A stretch of 64,000 nt of DNA from NCBI GenBank assembly GCA_016110215.1, contig JADWQD010000010.1, positions 620,001 to 684,000 on the forward strand. The letters are read 5' to 3'. Positions 1-12,258 of the stretch are shown here, one piece after another (within the stretch, counting starts at the first letter, position 1; every line of letters begins with the position of its first letter). This DNA is from Capronia americana. Lineage: Eukaryota; Ascomycota; Eurotiomycetes; Chaetothyriales; Herpotrichiellaceae. The notes below the pieces were generated by a model. That model saw only the letters and a list, made by a program, of their open reading frames with translations, was not told the DNA's origin and did not search any database. Made by a program: the position numbers and the translations under genes.

Positions 1-3000
1 GGCTCTAACTGCTCGTGCTGCCATGCAAGGGCTCCTGTGTGATCGTTATTCGATATCCTCAACATCAGTCTTTCTTTGCCCGTGCCAGGCTGCAGCCGTC
101 AACTTATCTTCTCTGGGAGGTGCAACCCGGGACATCATGTCATCGAACAGTTGGATGGTAACCTGTGACGAGAAGGTGAGTGTGCTGTGAGTAAAAATGA
201 AGTCTTGGCGGCGTCCTCGACAATTTTCATGGTGACAAATGTTTGAAGATGCTGGTATGGTGAGATCGCAGAATTCCTGCCGATCAGCAGAGTGGCTTTG
301 CAGTTACTCGCGAGCTAAGGACAACACTGGATTCTTTATGGGTCTGGAGTCGCTGCGCTTTGGTGCCCCTGGTCGAGTTTGCCTGCCGAACTCCGTGGCG
401 TGATCGGTGGTAGAAAGAGGGCAGCTTGTGGAGAAATACTTGTACTGGTACTGTAATGCCGGTCTTTTCGTCGGCCAACAAAGTCGCCGACAGAGGATGT
501 ACCTCTTTTGAGATGCTGGTACGGAGTACTGCTAAAGGAACGGGCGATCTCGTCATACTTCCTCACTGACTACTCACAAAGATTGGATGAAGGCAAGAGT
601 TAATCGGGTGAGTCTGAGCACACAACGTGCCTCGCATGTCGCTCCCACGACCATAGCTGGAGTTCGAATACTTCCAGTGGCCTTCTGCAAGAGGGACGGC
701 GGCACTCGCACATCACAAAGTTGTTTCTGATTTCAAAGATCCCGACGGAGTGCTCCCGACAATGATCGAGAACGGGCGCTTAAAACAGCTTCGGATTCGC
801 ACATGTGTCGCGTGAATGGTCGTGATGGACTAAGTTGTGAATGGTCATCAGTGTTCGATATGCGTGCGAAGTACTTGGCAAAAGCAGAATGCTTTCCTAT
901 CTTATCGATGGATCGACAGAACCTTTCCGATCTACGCGATGATACGAATGCAATGAATCGAAGCAGTTGTACGGAGTACGCCTTGCTTCAGCCCTTGACG
1001 TGACATCACGAGAGTGGCATGCATCGTCAAGACAACCTTAAGGTTTCCTGGTGGCGAGATGCGTGCCTCGATGGACATGGTTCACAGGACACGCGTCCTG
1101 TCTTTGCCTGCTCGCCTGCTCGCCTTCAACAGAGCCGACGGTTGGCTTGTCGGCGGGGTTCCTTGCGTCTGTTCTCACCACAGGAGTCCACCCAGTCCCA
1201 ATGATGGAATGCACAACTAACACAAATGAACGCCGCGGTTGCCGGTGTGTGTGGACAGTCTTCAGCCAGGAGTTGAAGCGGGAAAGGTTCAATCCACGTG
1301 GCACTAGGGTCACGCTGGATGGGCTTGCTTTTTGCAGCGCAAGAGACATGACTTGGCCGCAGGTTTGAGTTTGGCCATGGCTCAACTTGCAGATGGAGGG
1401 AGGGGCAGGGAGGGGGAATCTCATGGGCAGCAGCCGCCCAACAGCGCCAACACCTCAGCGTGCCTGGCAGGTGTCCGGAGGCGCTTTCCGCGGCGAATCG
1501 AGACTTCCATAGGCGCACTGCCCGTGGGCAAGAGGCCGATCCTCCCAGGCCCTGGGCGTCACTAACCACGTACTCCGCATGTCTGCACGCAAAGCCTCAC
1601 CACACCGCCACATTTCCCTTCGGCTGCTTTGCTTCTCGACTTGCGCTGCGATACGAGGCTTTGAGCCAGAGCGTTCCACTCATCTTGTTCCCGGATACGA
1701 GCAGATTTGAACTTTTGTCTTTTGACACTGACTCCGCTCAGATCGTGCTCAGACTAAACAGCCTTTATGCCTCTCTTGGAAATGATAGTCTTCGCGAAGC
1801 GAAAATGTCGGAGTGAAAGAGTGTCCGTACGAGTACCACTTGCTCATGGACCAAGCCACTTACGAGGCGCCTCTAGACGCTGGATTCAGTTCTCACTAAC
1901 CCTCTGGCGTCTCCAGTTCTGCCATCAGGTGGATCGGTGTCCTGCAGGTTCATGGAATCATGGTCAAAATCCACGCGGTCGCACAGATCACGATTCGGCA
2001 ACGACAAGCTGACAAACTAGACGGCGTGTTGGTGACGAGTGAAATCCGTGCAGCACTTCCGCACCTGATGGTTGTCGATGTGCATCAAGTCCCTCCAATC
2101 TCGCCTGCATCCTTAACGCCTAGCCCCCAACCACTTGTACCTTTGTTGAGGTAACGTGGTAACGGCGGTCTTGAACGCTGGGGAGTCGCTTAGAGGCTGA
2201 ATTGTATTTTATTTTTGGGCATGGCGTTTTGTGTGCGACCCACTTGCGCCACGATCACTGGAGCGCTTGATGCGTCAGTTCGGGGCGAGCAGAAAGTCGT
2301 TCGTTCGTTCAATACGTACACTCAACCTCCACAATACGAGTACCTGATAGCCGCCCTCGAGGCCACGCTCTGGGTGGAGCTACTGCTGAGCGAGCCACTT
2401 AGTCCCAGAGCCACCGAGTCGGTCTTCCAGTGGCGCTAGCATGATGATCAGCCAACTTGACCCCGAGCAGCAGCAGCAGGGCAGCGCGTCTCTTCTGCGC
2501 GAAGATCTGGGCGCCGCAGGCAATCATCCGCTACAGCCGGTGGCTTGCATCGAAGATACAGCACAGTCCTCCTTGCCCTTGCCAAACTACCCCACAAGAC
2601 TTCAGATTGTCCTTTTTCACATGAGGAGAGGACGATCTTTCGGTGCCTCGACGTCGCCGCCGTGTGCAACACTTGGCCAATCGCGGACTAGGAACCGGAA
2701 GAGTAAGTTCTATATCCGGGTGTTCAGACGTCTAGATTCTGAGCCGACCAACTTTGATGTCCGTTTGGTAATCTCTCCCAAACCCTCAGACGACACGAGA
2801 GCTGGCGGATACACTTGGGACGCAGATCGTTCCTGGAAACGTCAGCATTGTCGGATTGCCGGGTCTCCAGGCGCTAGGTTCCGAAGGAATAGACTCTGGT
2901 GCCATCTCTTTGGGGCACAACCCTTCCAAGTTCACAGGCTAAATAGTGGGCTTAACTGACTGGGCCTTCCCAAACAGGGGTTGATCTGTATCGTACCGAG

Positions 3001-4284
3001 CTTTCCAGAGTCAAGTCACAGCCGCACGGTCGGCGTGCCCTGGAGCCTGCCAGATCTTGTACCTCGTGTGCCTAGGTTCTGAATCTGTTCTGGACTCTTT
3101 GGACGCTGAAATCGAGACGTGGCTTCTTCCAGTCTGGCCGCCGTCACTATGGAAGTCTCACAAAGTTCAGCTCCCCGAGCGTGCCCGAGTCATGCTTCAA
3201 GAGGACTGATGCCCAAGGCGTGGGACTTCCCCCCAGGCGCTGGTCTCGCGCTTTGCGGCGGCCATTTTCCTTGACTCACCGCGGTCTTTGGGGCTCTGTG
3301 TCCCTGCTCCCCTCGGTCACCCATCCCCGTCTCCTGCAAGCAATCCTGTGACTCCCGGAAGAGGCGAATAGCGCGAGTAGATGGACCCTGTAGCTGTGCA
3401 AACGGCACTACGCTTTCGTGGCATTAACCTCTAGTAGGGAAGAGCTGGCTCCAATGACCATGACCGATCCAATCCACCACACTGTACCTCTCCCGCGTAT
3501 CATTTGGGGGCTCTATACATCTCCTGCACGGTTAAGGCGCTTGTCTCTTTCGTTGATTCGTCTCTCGCAAATGCCCGAGTCTTTTGCCTTTGGGAGACGA
3601 TCGAGGTGGAGGAAGCCAGTGCTTGCGAACTTTAGCTTCTGACCCTACCACCGGGTACATTGTCCTAGTCAAGCAGCACAGGGTATTCCGATCTTCCCCC
3701 ATACAGGGCCATCTGATATTGGAGCTGACTGCCTCTGCCCATTCCTCTTCACTTTCTGTTCCACTCAATCGGACGGCCAACAACTCTCTTCTCATCGATT
3801 TAACGAGCCGCGACTTCCGCTACTTGTTCATTCAGTCACGTCGAATTGCGAACAGGACAGCCGCAGGACCACGGATGAGCGAGCCGTGTGGGATCTTCGA
3901 CCGCAATCTCAGCTTCCAGACCATTGCCACCAGGCCATTCCACGGTCTTCCCACACGTCGAGACAGGGATAGCGACATTCCGGAAGTTGGATCTATCGAT
4001 CTCTGCGTCCTCGGAGCGGTGGTTGGGCGACTTACCTTGGACGATTGTTGGCGAGGCTGATCGCAACCTTGCAAAGAGACAGCGCCCAAATCATCGACCG
4101 ACCCAGTGACCCCGAACACATGGAGTTTACCGACAACTCGATGCATGTCTCTCAACACCAGTGATGTTTCTAACGTACCCGGCTGAACGGCTCGATTGGT
4201 ACTGTGGCGGCCGACGAGGCCATCAAAAGCACTCAGTTCACGCCCTCCCGTGCTCGCAAATCGAGTACATGTCAGCGTAAAGAG
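1..4284. other. gene-poor leader upstream of the first regulator
   Basis: No reading frame here resembles a known protein, and I found no chain of phase-compatible exons. Open frames are short and overlap on both strands. It is probably the long promoter and 5' leader of the Zn2Cys6 gene that starts near 4285. A leader of several kilobases is common for fungal regulators. Undetected non-coding RNA or 5' UTR exons are possible. Confidence 0.5.
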
Positions 4285-5625
4285 ATGCCAGAGGGTGTAG
4301 ACAACCTCGGGAACTTCGCTGAGGCAAGCGGTCCCGCGCAAGGTCAGGTCAGCTTGGAGGACAGGAAGCCAAATATGCCTGGGTTGGTCCAAAGTGGTCA
4401 TTCGTGGCCGAACGCGCAGAACAGGGCGGTGGAAGGGCCCGCTCTGTCGCCCGCCGACAAGAAAAGGAACAGATTACCATATCAACGAACTGCGGTGGCA
4501 TGCGGTCAGTTCCCCTTCCCGACTCTCCCAGAGGCGACATCTCTGACCACTTGCAGGCCATTGTCGGCGGCGCAAGATCCGCTGCGTCCCTGCTTTCAAC
4601 GACACGAGCGGTCGATGCCAGAATTGTAGTCGGCTCAAAAAGGAGTGTCAGTTCTTCCCTGTCGACTTACTGAACTCGGCGGCCCCCAAGCGTGTGCGCA
4701 AGGCGAGGACAGCCTCCGACGCCTTAAACAACGAAGGAGACGCTTCTGTCGCCTCGTCCTCTCCAGGTGGCATCCTCAGGAGCACCTCCACGGAACATTT
4801 GAATGATGCGGATGATCCCTTAGACACGCGCGTGTCGGGAGAAAGTCCAGGACTCCACGGGTTCGACCCTTCTCGATCCCTGTCTCTTGAGGGTAGGGTC
4901 ATGAGGAGCATATTGTGTTCAGCTGCTGATTTCGCCCAGGGCCTGACCTTCGAGATTCTTATGATTCTAATCGCCAGCACCAACAGATGCTTTACCAGTC
5001 TCCATATTCACTTCGAAATTACGCCCAAGATCCTTCCATGGATCCCCAATTCTACCCGCTGCAGCAGTACGGGCATTCCTTGCCCACACAGTACTCTTCT
5101 GCATTCACCGCGGGGCCTTTACATTCTCCCATGGCGGCCATGGCGCACGAGTCCATGTACGAATATCAGACACCAGTGTCGAATCCTGCCTACAACTGGG
5201 GTCAGCCGACGCGGTCTTTGTCGTCTGATGCAGGTGAAGAGTTGTCGTCGGGCTTTACAACGCCTTATCGAACCAACACATTCCCCTCCTTCGAGAAAAG
5301 AATGACGCACCCAACACAGCACCTTGGCCCATCCAGCTCGAGCCTACCGCATACAGGCATGGAGAATCAGCATAATGTGACACTGGGTGATTTTCGCGGA
5401 GACACCCCGTATCACCCCATGCAAATGCGAATGCCACACGGGTGGGGAGGAGGCGGGCCCGACCCAGCTCAGCAGACATCTGTACCTGGTCCAGGCATGT
5501 ACCCTCAGGAATGGTATCCGCCGCATTCGAATATGGAAGGAATGGAACAGGACGAGGGTCAGCCTCAACCATTGCCATTGCAAGGCCACGGCGCGAGAGG
5601 AGGTCAGCATAGGCCTCCTAGCTGA
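4285..5625 (+). CDS. Zn(II)2Cys6 transcription factor
   Basis: This is a probable nuclear DNA-binding regulator. Three exons fit in phase: 4285-4504, 4557-4892 and 4940-5625, with introns of 52 and 47 nt. Joining the first two exons restores a full binuclear zinc cluster, beginning ACGHCRRRKIRC and ending CQNCSRLKKECQFFPVD, with C-x2-C-x6-C spacing in both halves. A single frame does not show it because the intron splits the glycine codon before the second cysteine. A basic stretch follows (PKRVRKAR). The rest (about 290 residues) is rich in Ser, Pro, Gln, Met and Gly and looks disordered. I see no fungal-specific regulatory domain. From the ATG at 4285 the product is 413 aa. A second in-frame ATG at 4375 would give 383 aa, and an upstream exon cannot be excluded, so the start is the weakest point. 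Target genes are unknown. Confidence 0.85.
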
Positions 5626-8600
5626 CGCGACCAATTCCTCCCTCTAATTCGCCCCCCACTCAACAAGAAAACAACTCGAACGGACCAGTCCGTATATGCC
5701 ACCATCAAATCGCACAGGATTTTCCTATGAGGCTCACCGATTTGGGAAGTTCAAGGTGGAAGTTTTGAGGGCTCGGACTTGACGATAAGAATGAGGCCGG
5801 GCAGAAAGCCTTGTGCACTTCGACTGCGGTGGCTACCGAGAACAATGCAAGAGTGCCAGAAAGAAGCCTGCCTGGAGTCTCGGGCATGTTCGGACTACCC
5901 TTCCCATCTGGTGTTTGTTTGTGGAGGAACGAATCCGGGCGACCACATCGCGACCGAGTCAACCCGGAGACTGAACCGAAAAAGAGCCGAGTATACCAGT
6001 GAAGAGCAGTACATGCGACCAATATGCCGAGCTTTGGATGATAAACTGGTAGTATGGCGATGCGTTAGACTCCTCCGGCAGACTGCAAAGGGCGGTGCGC
6101 CAGGGGTAGACGATGCGGCGCCCGGTTTTCTGCGTCAACAAGCAGATGGCGTCTCGTTCAACGGATGATCACACCACTGTCTCGCCAATTTCTCGTCAAC
6201 ATTCAGACATCTCAGGTTCAAACTCTCGAACGGTGAGCAAGCGAATCGTCGCTCTGGGCGGATCCAAACATCCGTCGACTCTCACCGGAGCTCCACGTAT
6301 GTATTTGATCCAGGAAACCCCGTGCAAAATCCAGATTGCCGGAGCCTTGAAATTCGACAACCTCCTTAACAGCCAGACTCCATGCGATGTGATACCAACA
6401 GGTATATCAAAGACCGACCCGGGATTCCCGATTCATCTTCTATGGCAAGGAGGATAGCCGGATCTGGCTCGAAGCACAGGTCCATGAATTCTAGGACTGC
6501 AAAAAAATTGCGCCAGGGTAATGCCGGAACAGGACCTCCCCCCCGGTCGCAGCCTTCGGCGATCGCTGCCTCATGATCGCGTCATACAACAATCCGGCCA
6601 CCAAGAATGCCCGTTTGAAGCACCGCCAAAGCCCGCGGCGCCTCCTGCGAGGAGGCATGAGTGCGACTACCGAAAAATTGAAGCACAATTTGTTCCGTGA
6701 AAACCTGCGTTGTCTGCCAAGACGGTCTAGACGAAAGAGGATCCCATATGAGGCCATGGATTTTTAGTCCGCACGCCGCACGCCCAGAGATTGAGATTGA
6801 AAGCCCCTGGTTGAGGCGTTTCTGCCGGACCGGATCTTATCTGCTCGGGTCAACATGGAGAACTGGCGGAGAACTGGCAGAGAACTCGCTGTGCAGGAAG
6901 ACGTGCACGGACTTCATGGCCAACAAAACGCACCAAGAGTAATGCAGCCTGTCTGTTGGTGTGCGACACGGGATGAAAGCTCGAGGACGAACTGTCAGGG
7001 AGGACGGAGTACGGTAATTAGCGACGCCGTCGCTTTCACACGGAGCAGAATATCTTCTGATGAGCCGGGGTGCTCACGTCACATCGTGCAAGAGGTCCAA
7101 CAAGGGGTATTAGTGGCCATGACTATACGGAGCACAGTACGAGACGTAAACGAATCGAGTCGAGTCGACGGCCGTCACCACGTTGGCGCGCGACCGACTA
7201 TGGATATGGATTAATGATTAATGCTAATAGACGCACGTGTTCACTGGCCTCCTCTCCGCGGTCGATTCGTGCCTCACTCATCCTTTATCATCTGCATCTC
7301 GACTTCTTTTGTTCTCGCGTTGTCGGCATCCTCAGAATACCGAAGACGACTCAACCGTCTATAGCCCTCTCCCGAACGCGTCTCGGTCGGCTTTGCACTG
7401 ACTTCAAGAACCACCTCACAATCGCCTAAAGCCATGCTATCATGGAGTTCCTCACACAACAAGTGTTCCCCACAGTCGCGGTGTTCAAGGTGTCGTCGAT
7501 GCTACTTCCGGGAATGGTGATCGAGCCCAAAAAGGAAATAAGACAGGCCTACAGAGGTGTTTGAAACCTAATAATTAACTGAAGTCTAGACGAAATATCC
7601 TCACAAAAGACCGTCTTCGCTGCAGAGATCTTCTTCGGTTCCCACAATTACAATAATATTCAAAATGGGAAAAGGAATTGATTAATCATTCTCCATGCCT
7701 ACAATCACGCACCGCGTGAAGGGATGGCAAAGACCGCATATGTACAACGGGCCGAAGATCCATGACTACGACTCTACGATCGAGTTTGACGGCGTGGCAG
7801 ACCGAGAACACAGGGACTAGGAGTTGATTCAACGACAATGGACCATCACAGCCAGTCTGCTCACCGGTTGTGGCCGAGTCTCAAATAAGTCAACGTTCGC
7901 TACATGCATTCACCTATGGCAGCCCTTGGTCCGGTGCCAAATATCCTATTAGACCAGCCGATTTTTCTCCACCACAGCATGGCTCCAGCTCCGGGCCCAG
8001 CGTACAGGTAAGCTGACTCAATACCGTCCAGACACACGACGCCGCCCTTCTGGATTTCGAGCCGGGGGGAGATCCGACTCTTTGAAGACACTTTTGTGGA
8101 CTTGCACCCAGAATCAATCCCAGGAAAGGTCCAGAAGAGATGAATAGCCCCAGGATGGCCACTCAGGCATGTGCGCGACCAGCCCCTCTTCTGTAGTGAC
8201 CATAGCCAGGATGAGTTGCTGTATCCGTACGGGATGGGAGACCAAGTGGGGGGTCGGAAGGGCATGAGATATCTGCCCTCCCCGTGCTGGGTGGGCGGTG
8301 ATCAGTCTCTTCGTCAATAGCCCGTACCGCTGGTGCGTGCTGCGAGGCTATCTATGCCACATGTGCTGGAAAATTAATCCACACCATGCATGCGTGCTCT
8401 ATGGAATGAGACTCGTCGCGGTTCGGTTGACCATGGCGACCTCACTGCGGACAAAATACACATGCCAAATCTCGCGGAGTAATTACTCGGGCTGGATGGT
8501 CGACCGTGGTGACAATGTGCCGGGCCGGCGCAGGTGCTCGACCGACGGGACAGTGTCCATGTGGACCGGTAAGGGACTGGAAGCTGTGATGAGGACAGAC

Positions 8601-9831
8601 GAGTTAACAAGACTACGTGTTGTCAGGAATGTGCTCGGGTGACATGGTATGGGAGAACACGGAAGAGAACACACAAAACGTGGTGGGCACTAGTCTTGAA
8701 AACATGCGGTCGAACAGGACGTCACTGCTGTAAGTATTTTTTTATGTTGAATGGCCCCTCCGAAGACAATAATCACAATGGCAAGTGCAAGTGCAAGTGC
8801 AAATGCAAATGCAAATGCCTCACCGTCGATCCGTCGAGCGTATTCCCCACTCTCCAGCCAGCTCAGCTCATGCAACAGTCTGAATCCTCACCACCCGGGG
8901 AAGTCTCTCGGTGTGCTCGGTAGCCCAGAACCACGTCGCGAGAGCGTGCTGCCCACCGTCGGTGTGACACCTGCTGCCCGTCTTCGCGATCGAGACCAGA
9001 TCGAGAGCCGCCGAGGCCACCACTTTATCGAACGGATGCGCTCCCTCTAGAACAGAGCGTTGGCCCTGCAATTCGTACCCGTACCGTGGCAGAACCGAGA
9101 CACAGGCACGGGTCGAGAACCATTCCGGGGCGGTGAAGAGGACCTATGGTGCCTTCAGATGTGATTCATTCGTGTGTGTGTCTCTCTGTTTGGCGAAGCT
9201 AACTAACTCCGGATGAAAGCCATGAAAATTCCGCGCAGGAGCCTGGCATCGCTCCTTATGTATGGGTAGGCAGTAAGTTGCAGAGTGAGTGCAGGACCGG
9301 ATGAGTCGTTTCCGTCCAAGTTGTGTCGTCGACTATGCAGGTGCCAATATCTAGGTGACATGGACAATATGGGCAGTGAGGTCTTGGTTCACGTGGTCGT
9401 AGTCGGGCGCGGAATTTCTTGGCCCAAGACGTGCACCGGCGTGACCTTTTTACTGACCATCAGCTTTGTCTGGCCTATGGACCGCCGTCATGCATCGCAT
9501 ACCAAGGTTCTTCGAGCAGGTTCTGTATCAGCATGGGTTAGTCAAAGAAATGTCATTCCTTCGCCTCCATGTTGGCTTGTGGGGGACAGAGGGGGGTATA
9601 CTGTGTGTAAGGAAGTGATGCGGACTGTGGGATGGACGGAGAGCATAATTGATGTACATCGCTTGTGTGTATATGTGATACAGTATATGAGTACGACCGT
9701 ACATGCATGCAATAAATAGAACAACCATCGCATTCGTCAAGGTAAACATGCATATTTGCTATTGGGATACGAGTAGCAGCTTCGCAGGTTTCCAGCGTCA
9801 CTCCAGCCCACACATACTAAACCTACTCTGC
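5626..9831. other. gene-free stretch with one simple repeat
   Basis: I see no recognisable coding region in these 4.2 kb. Open frames are short, lack known motifs and overlap antisense. The only clear structure is the hexanucleotide repeat at 8781-8819. The region may hold UTRs, decayed sequence or unannotated non-coding transcripts. Confidence 0.5.
8781..8819. repeat. hexanucleotide microsatellite (GCAAGT)3(GCAAAT)3
   Basis: Three copies of GCAAGT run directly into three copies of GCAAAT. Both strands stay open through the array because the period is a multiple of three, which creates artificial Ser-Ala/Asn-Ala and Lys-Cys runs. I do not treat these as genes. Confidence 0.9.
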
Positions 9832-11006
9832 CTACTTTACCTGGGTCTGGCCTGCTGCTCTTGTGGCAGAGTGGTTGACAACCCAGTTGTCGGTGTCGTC
9901 GACGTCATTCAATCCCCAGGCCGTGCTACTGTCATCGTGCACGGTGGTCCTTCGCAGGTCTCGCTTGTACCTGCCCTCGAATGCCCCTCCGTTGGCGCGG
10001 TGCAGAGTACATCTGTTGTCCCAAATGATCATGTCCGACGGATTCTTCCACTCGACGCTGGTGGTGTACTTTTTCTGCGTGACGTGGTCGAGCAGCTTCT
10101 TGATCAGCGCGTCCGATTCCTCCTTCGGGAGACCCTCAATAGAATGGGAATGCGCAGCGATGTAGATATTCCGCCGCCCGCTGGGTTCGTGGACCTGGAT
10201 GAGCCGGTGCCGGGCCATCACGCCGCCGTTGGTCGGATCGAGGTCCTTGAAGAACTCCGGCGAGCCCAGCTTTCGGGACTGCGCGATCGAGTGGTTGACG
10301 ATGTAGTCCTTCTCGAGGAGCTCCTTCTGAAACTCGGGATCCAGCTCATCCCAGGCGGTGCGGGAATCGGCAAAGTCCGTGTTGCCACCGTTCCCTGGTG
10401 GAGGGATGTGGACCGCGCGGAGGAGTGAGAAGCTCGCGCGTCGAGGGTTGAAGGAAGAGTCGACGTGGAACAAAGCATTTCCCTGGAGCGGACTATCAGT
10501 CTCCAGTCGCAATGCATCTCAGAGATTGAAGCAAAGTCCGACTTGTCTTACCTTCCCGTAGTGTGCCCGGGGGCTGTTGGGATCCAGCACGCCGCCTTGG
10601 TCGTCGATATTTCCAGCGTCGAACAGTTCGTAGTGACCGTATCTCGGCTTGCGGCCGTCAGTCATGTATCGTCTCATTGTGTCTAAATCGCCAATCCGTT
10701 TCGAGAATGCAATATGTCCCTCATCGTCGAGACCGGTGTTGCGGAACATGCACACGCCATACTGTTTGTCGGGGTCAGTCCTGATATGAAGCGAAAAATA
10801 AAACCCAAGATCATCAAACGCTCCAGACCGATTGGCAGAATCTGGCGCGAGGTGATGCGTACCTTGGCCATGGCTGCAAATATCTCCTGAAACTGTTCAT
10901 CGGTCAGGTCCTGAAAATTCACACCCTCGACCTCGGCCGCAAAGGTTGGGTGGAGTTTTTTGATGGTCAGAGTTTTGAACTCCGGCTCCTCAGAATAACT
11001 GCCCAT
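9832..11006 (-). CDS. TfdA/TauD-family alpha-ketoglutarate-dependent dioxygenase
   Basis: A predicted non-haem Fe(II)/2-oxoglutarate oxygenase of 334 aa. Exons in transcript order are 11006-10863, 10761-10552 and 10482-9832, with introns of 101 and 69 nt. The family's N-terminal signature LHPTFAAEVEGV lies near residues 18-29. The iron ligands are visible: His124 and Asp126 in FHVDSS and a distal His279 in CTLHRA. An arginine pair at about 295-296 (DLRRTTV) is placed to bind 2-oxoglutarate. The length is typical for fungal TfdA-like proteins. Members act on sulfonates, sulfate esters or aryloxyacetates; the substrate here cannot be read from sequence. It is divergent from the Rab escort gene across 1.25 kb, with no pathway partner nearby. 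Confidence 0.92.
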
Positions 11007-12258
11007 CGTGATTTCGAGCTTGCGCGATGTTATTGATCACCGGCTCTCTGCGAAGAAGAACAAATTTCCCGAGTAATCTCGTTCTTTTCTTTCCCCTGCT
11101 AGACTCGTCTGATGGAAGATACTGATCTCGAGGGTTCTCGGTGAAATGAAGGACATTGATATGGGAGTGAGATTCTCGTGGCGTGCTTAAGCACTGCCTT
11201 TTGTTGCTTAGCTAAAGATGGGGCTTCGGAGAGCGTGGGGCATGAATGTGGAGGACAATGTTCCTGGCTGTAATCGTAACAATGACCTCGCAACCCGCAA
11301 CTAACATGAAACATCACCGGGATGGACTGGTCCAACTGCTGGTAGGGCGCCGCATGCAAGAGCCGCGTTAGCCGGCATGTCGCGGGGCAATTGGACTGCG
11401 ATAGTGATATGCAAGGCCATGCTGGTCCCTGATGTGTGGGAGTTTGGAGACCTGGGGAAGGTTGGGGGTGGGGAGGAGAAGTCTTGCTTGGCATCAACCT
11501 GCACAATATTGGACCATGACTGATCCAGTTCACAACCCCTAGCCCACATCCCACAGTACAGGACCAGGCTTGGAGTGCTGCCCGCTCGGAGTTCTCTGCC
11601 ATTAGAGTCTTGGCCCTTCTGGATGCTCACACTGGATAGGGCTGGATGTGAAACTTTCTTACTATTTGCACTGCGGTGCCGGCGAGGATTCGACTGCCGA
11701 CAAGTTCGGACTCGATCACTGGTGTCTTGGCTTGTTGCGATACACAGTCAGTGTACCGATCTCGAGAAGCGGTATGCGGTTATTTCGAATCTCGGTCTCT
11801 CCAAGCACTGACTCGGCACCGAAAGCAATATCGAAGCTCCGTTAAAGATTATTGGCTGAAGACACGAACCTTGTGCTCAATGTTTCCCTCTTCTAAGGGA
11901 GCATGGAGCTTGAGGAGGTAGTGAGCTGGAGTATACTTCTTCAAGAACTCCGCTTCGTTGGAGAACACTCATGATTCCGGTCAGAAATCTCATCACGCGC
12001 TGGTCCAGGGTGGACACATGGTCCTCGAAAGACGTTAGCTTTGGATGTCACTCGTTCGAGTCTTCGAAGCATGTCGAGAATAATTCTTGCCATAATCTTA
12101 AGAAGGACACAAGGGGCTGCAGAGCACAGGGAAAGAAGCTTCGCTCGGCAAACCTGCCGTGGATTGAAATTTCCCAGGCTGCTCCACCTCATTCGTTGCA
12201 GCCTCAGAGTTCTTTCACTTTTGCTTCTGGCATCTGACCATATTTACATAGGACCATC
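11007..12258. other. divergent intergenic region
   Basis: These 1.25 kb separate the minus-strand dioxygenase from the plus-strand Rab escort gene and presumably hold both promoters. I see no coding signal. Confidence 0.6.

Noticed and set aside
2441..2959. 172-codon plus-strand open frame near the left end
   Set aside because: No recognisable domain, no compatible neighbouring exons, and composition similar to the surrounding non-coding frames.
9703..10428. 241-codon plus-strand open frame
   Set aside because: It is antisense to the TfdA-like gene, whose conserved iron-site motifs are on the minus strand.
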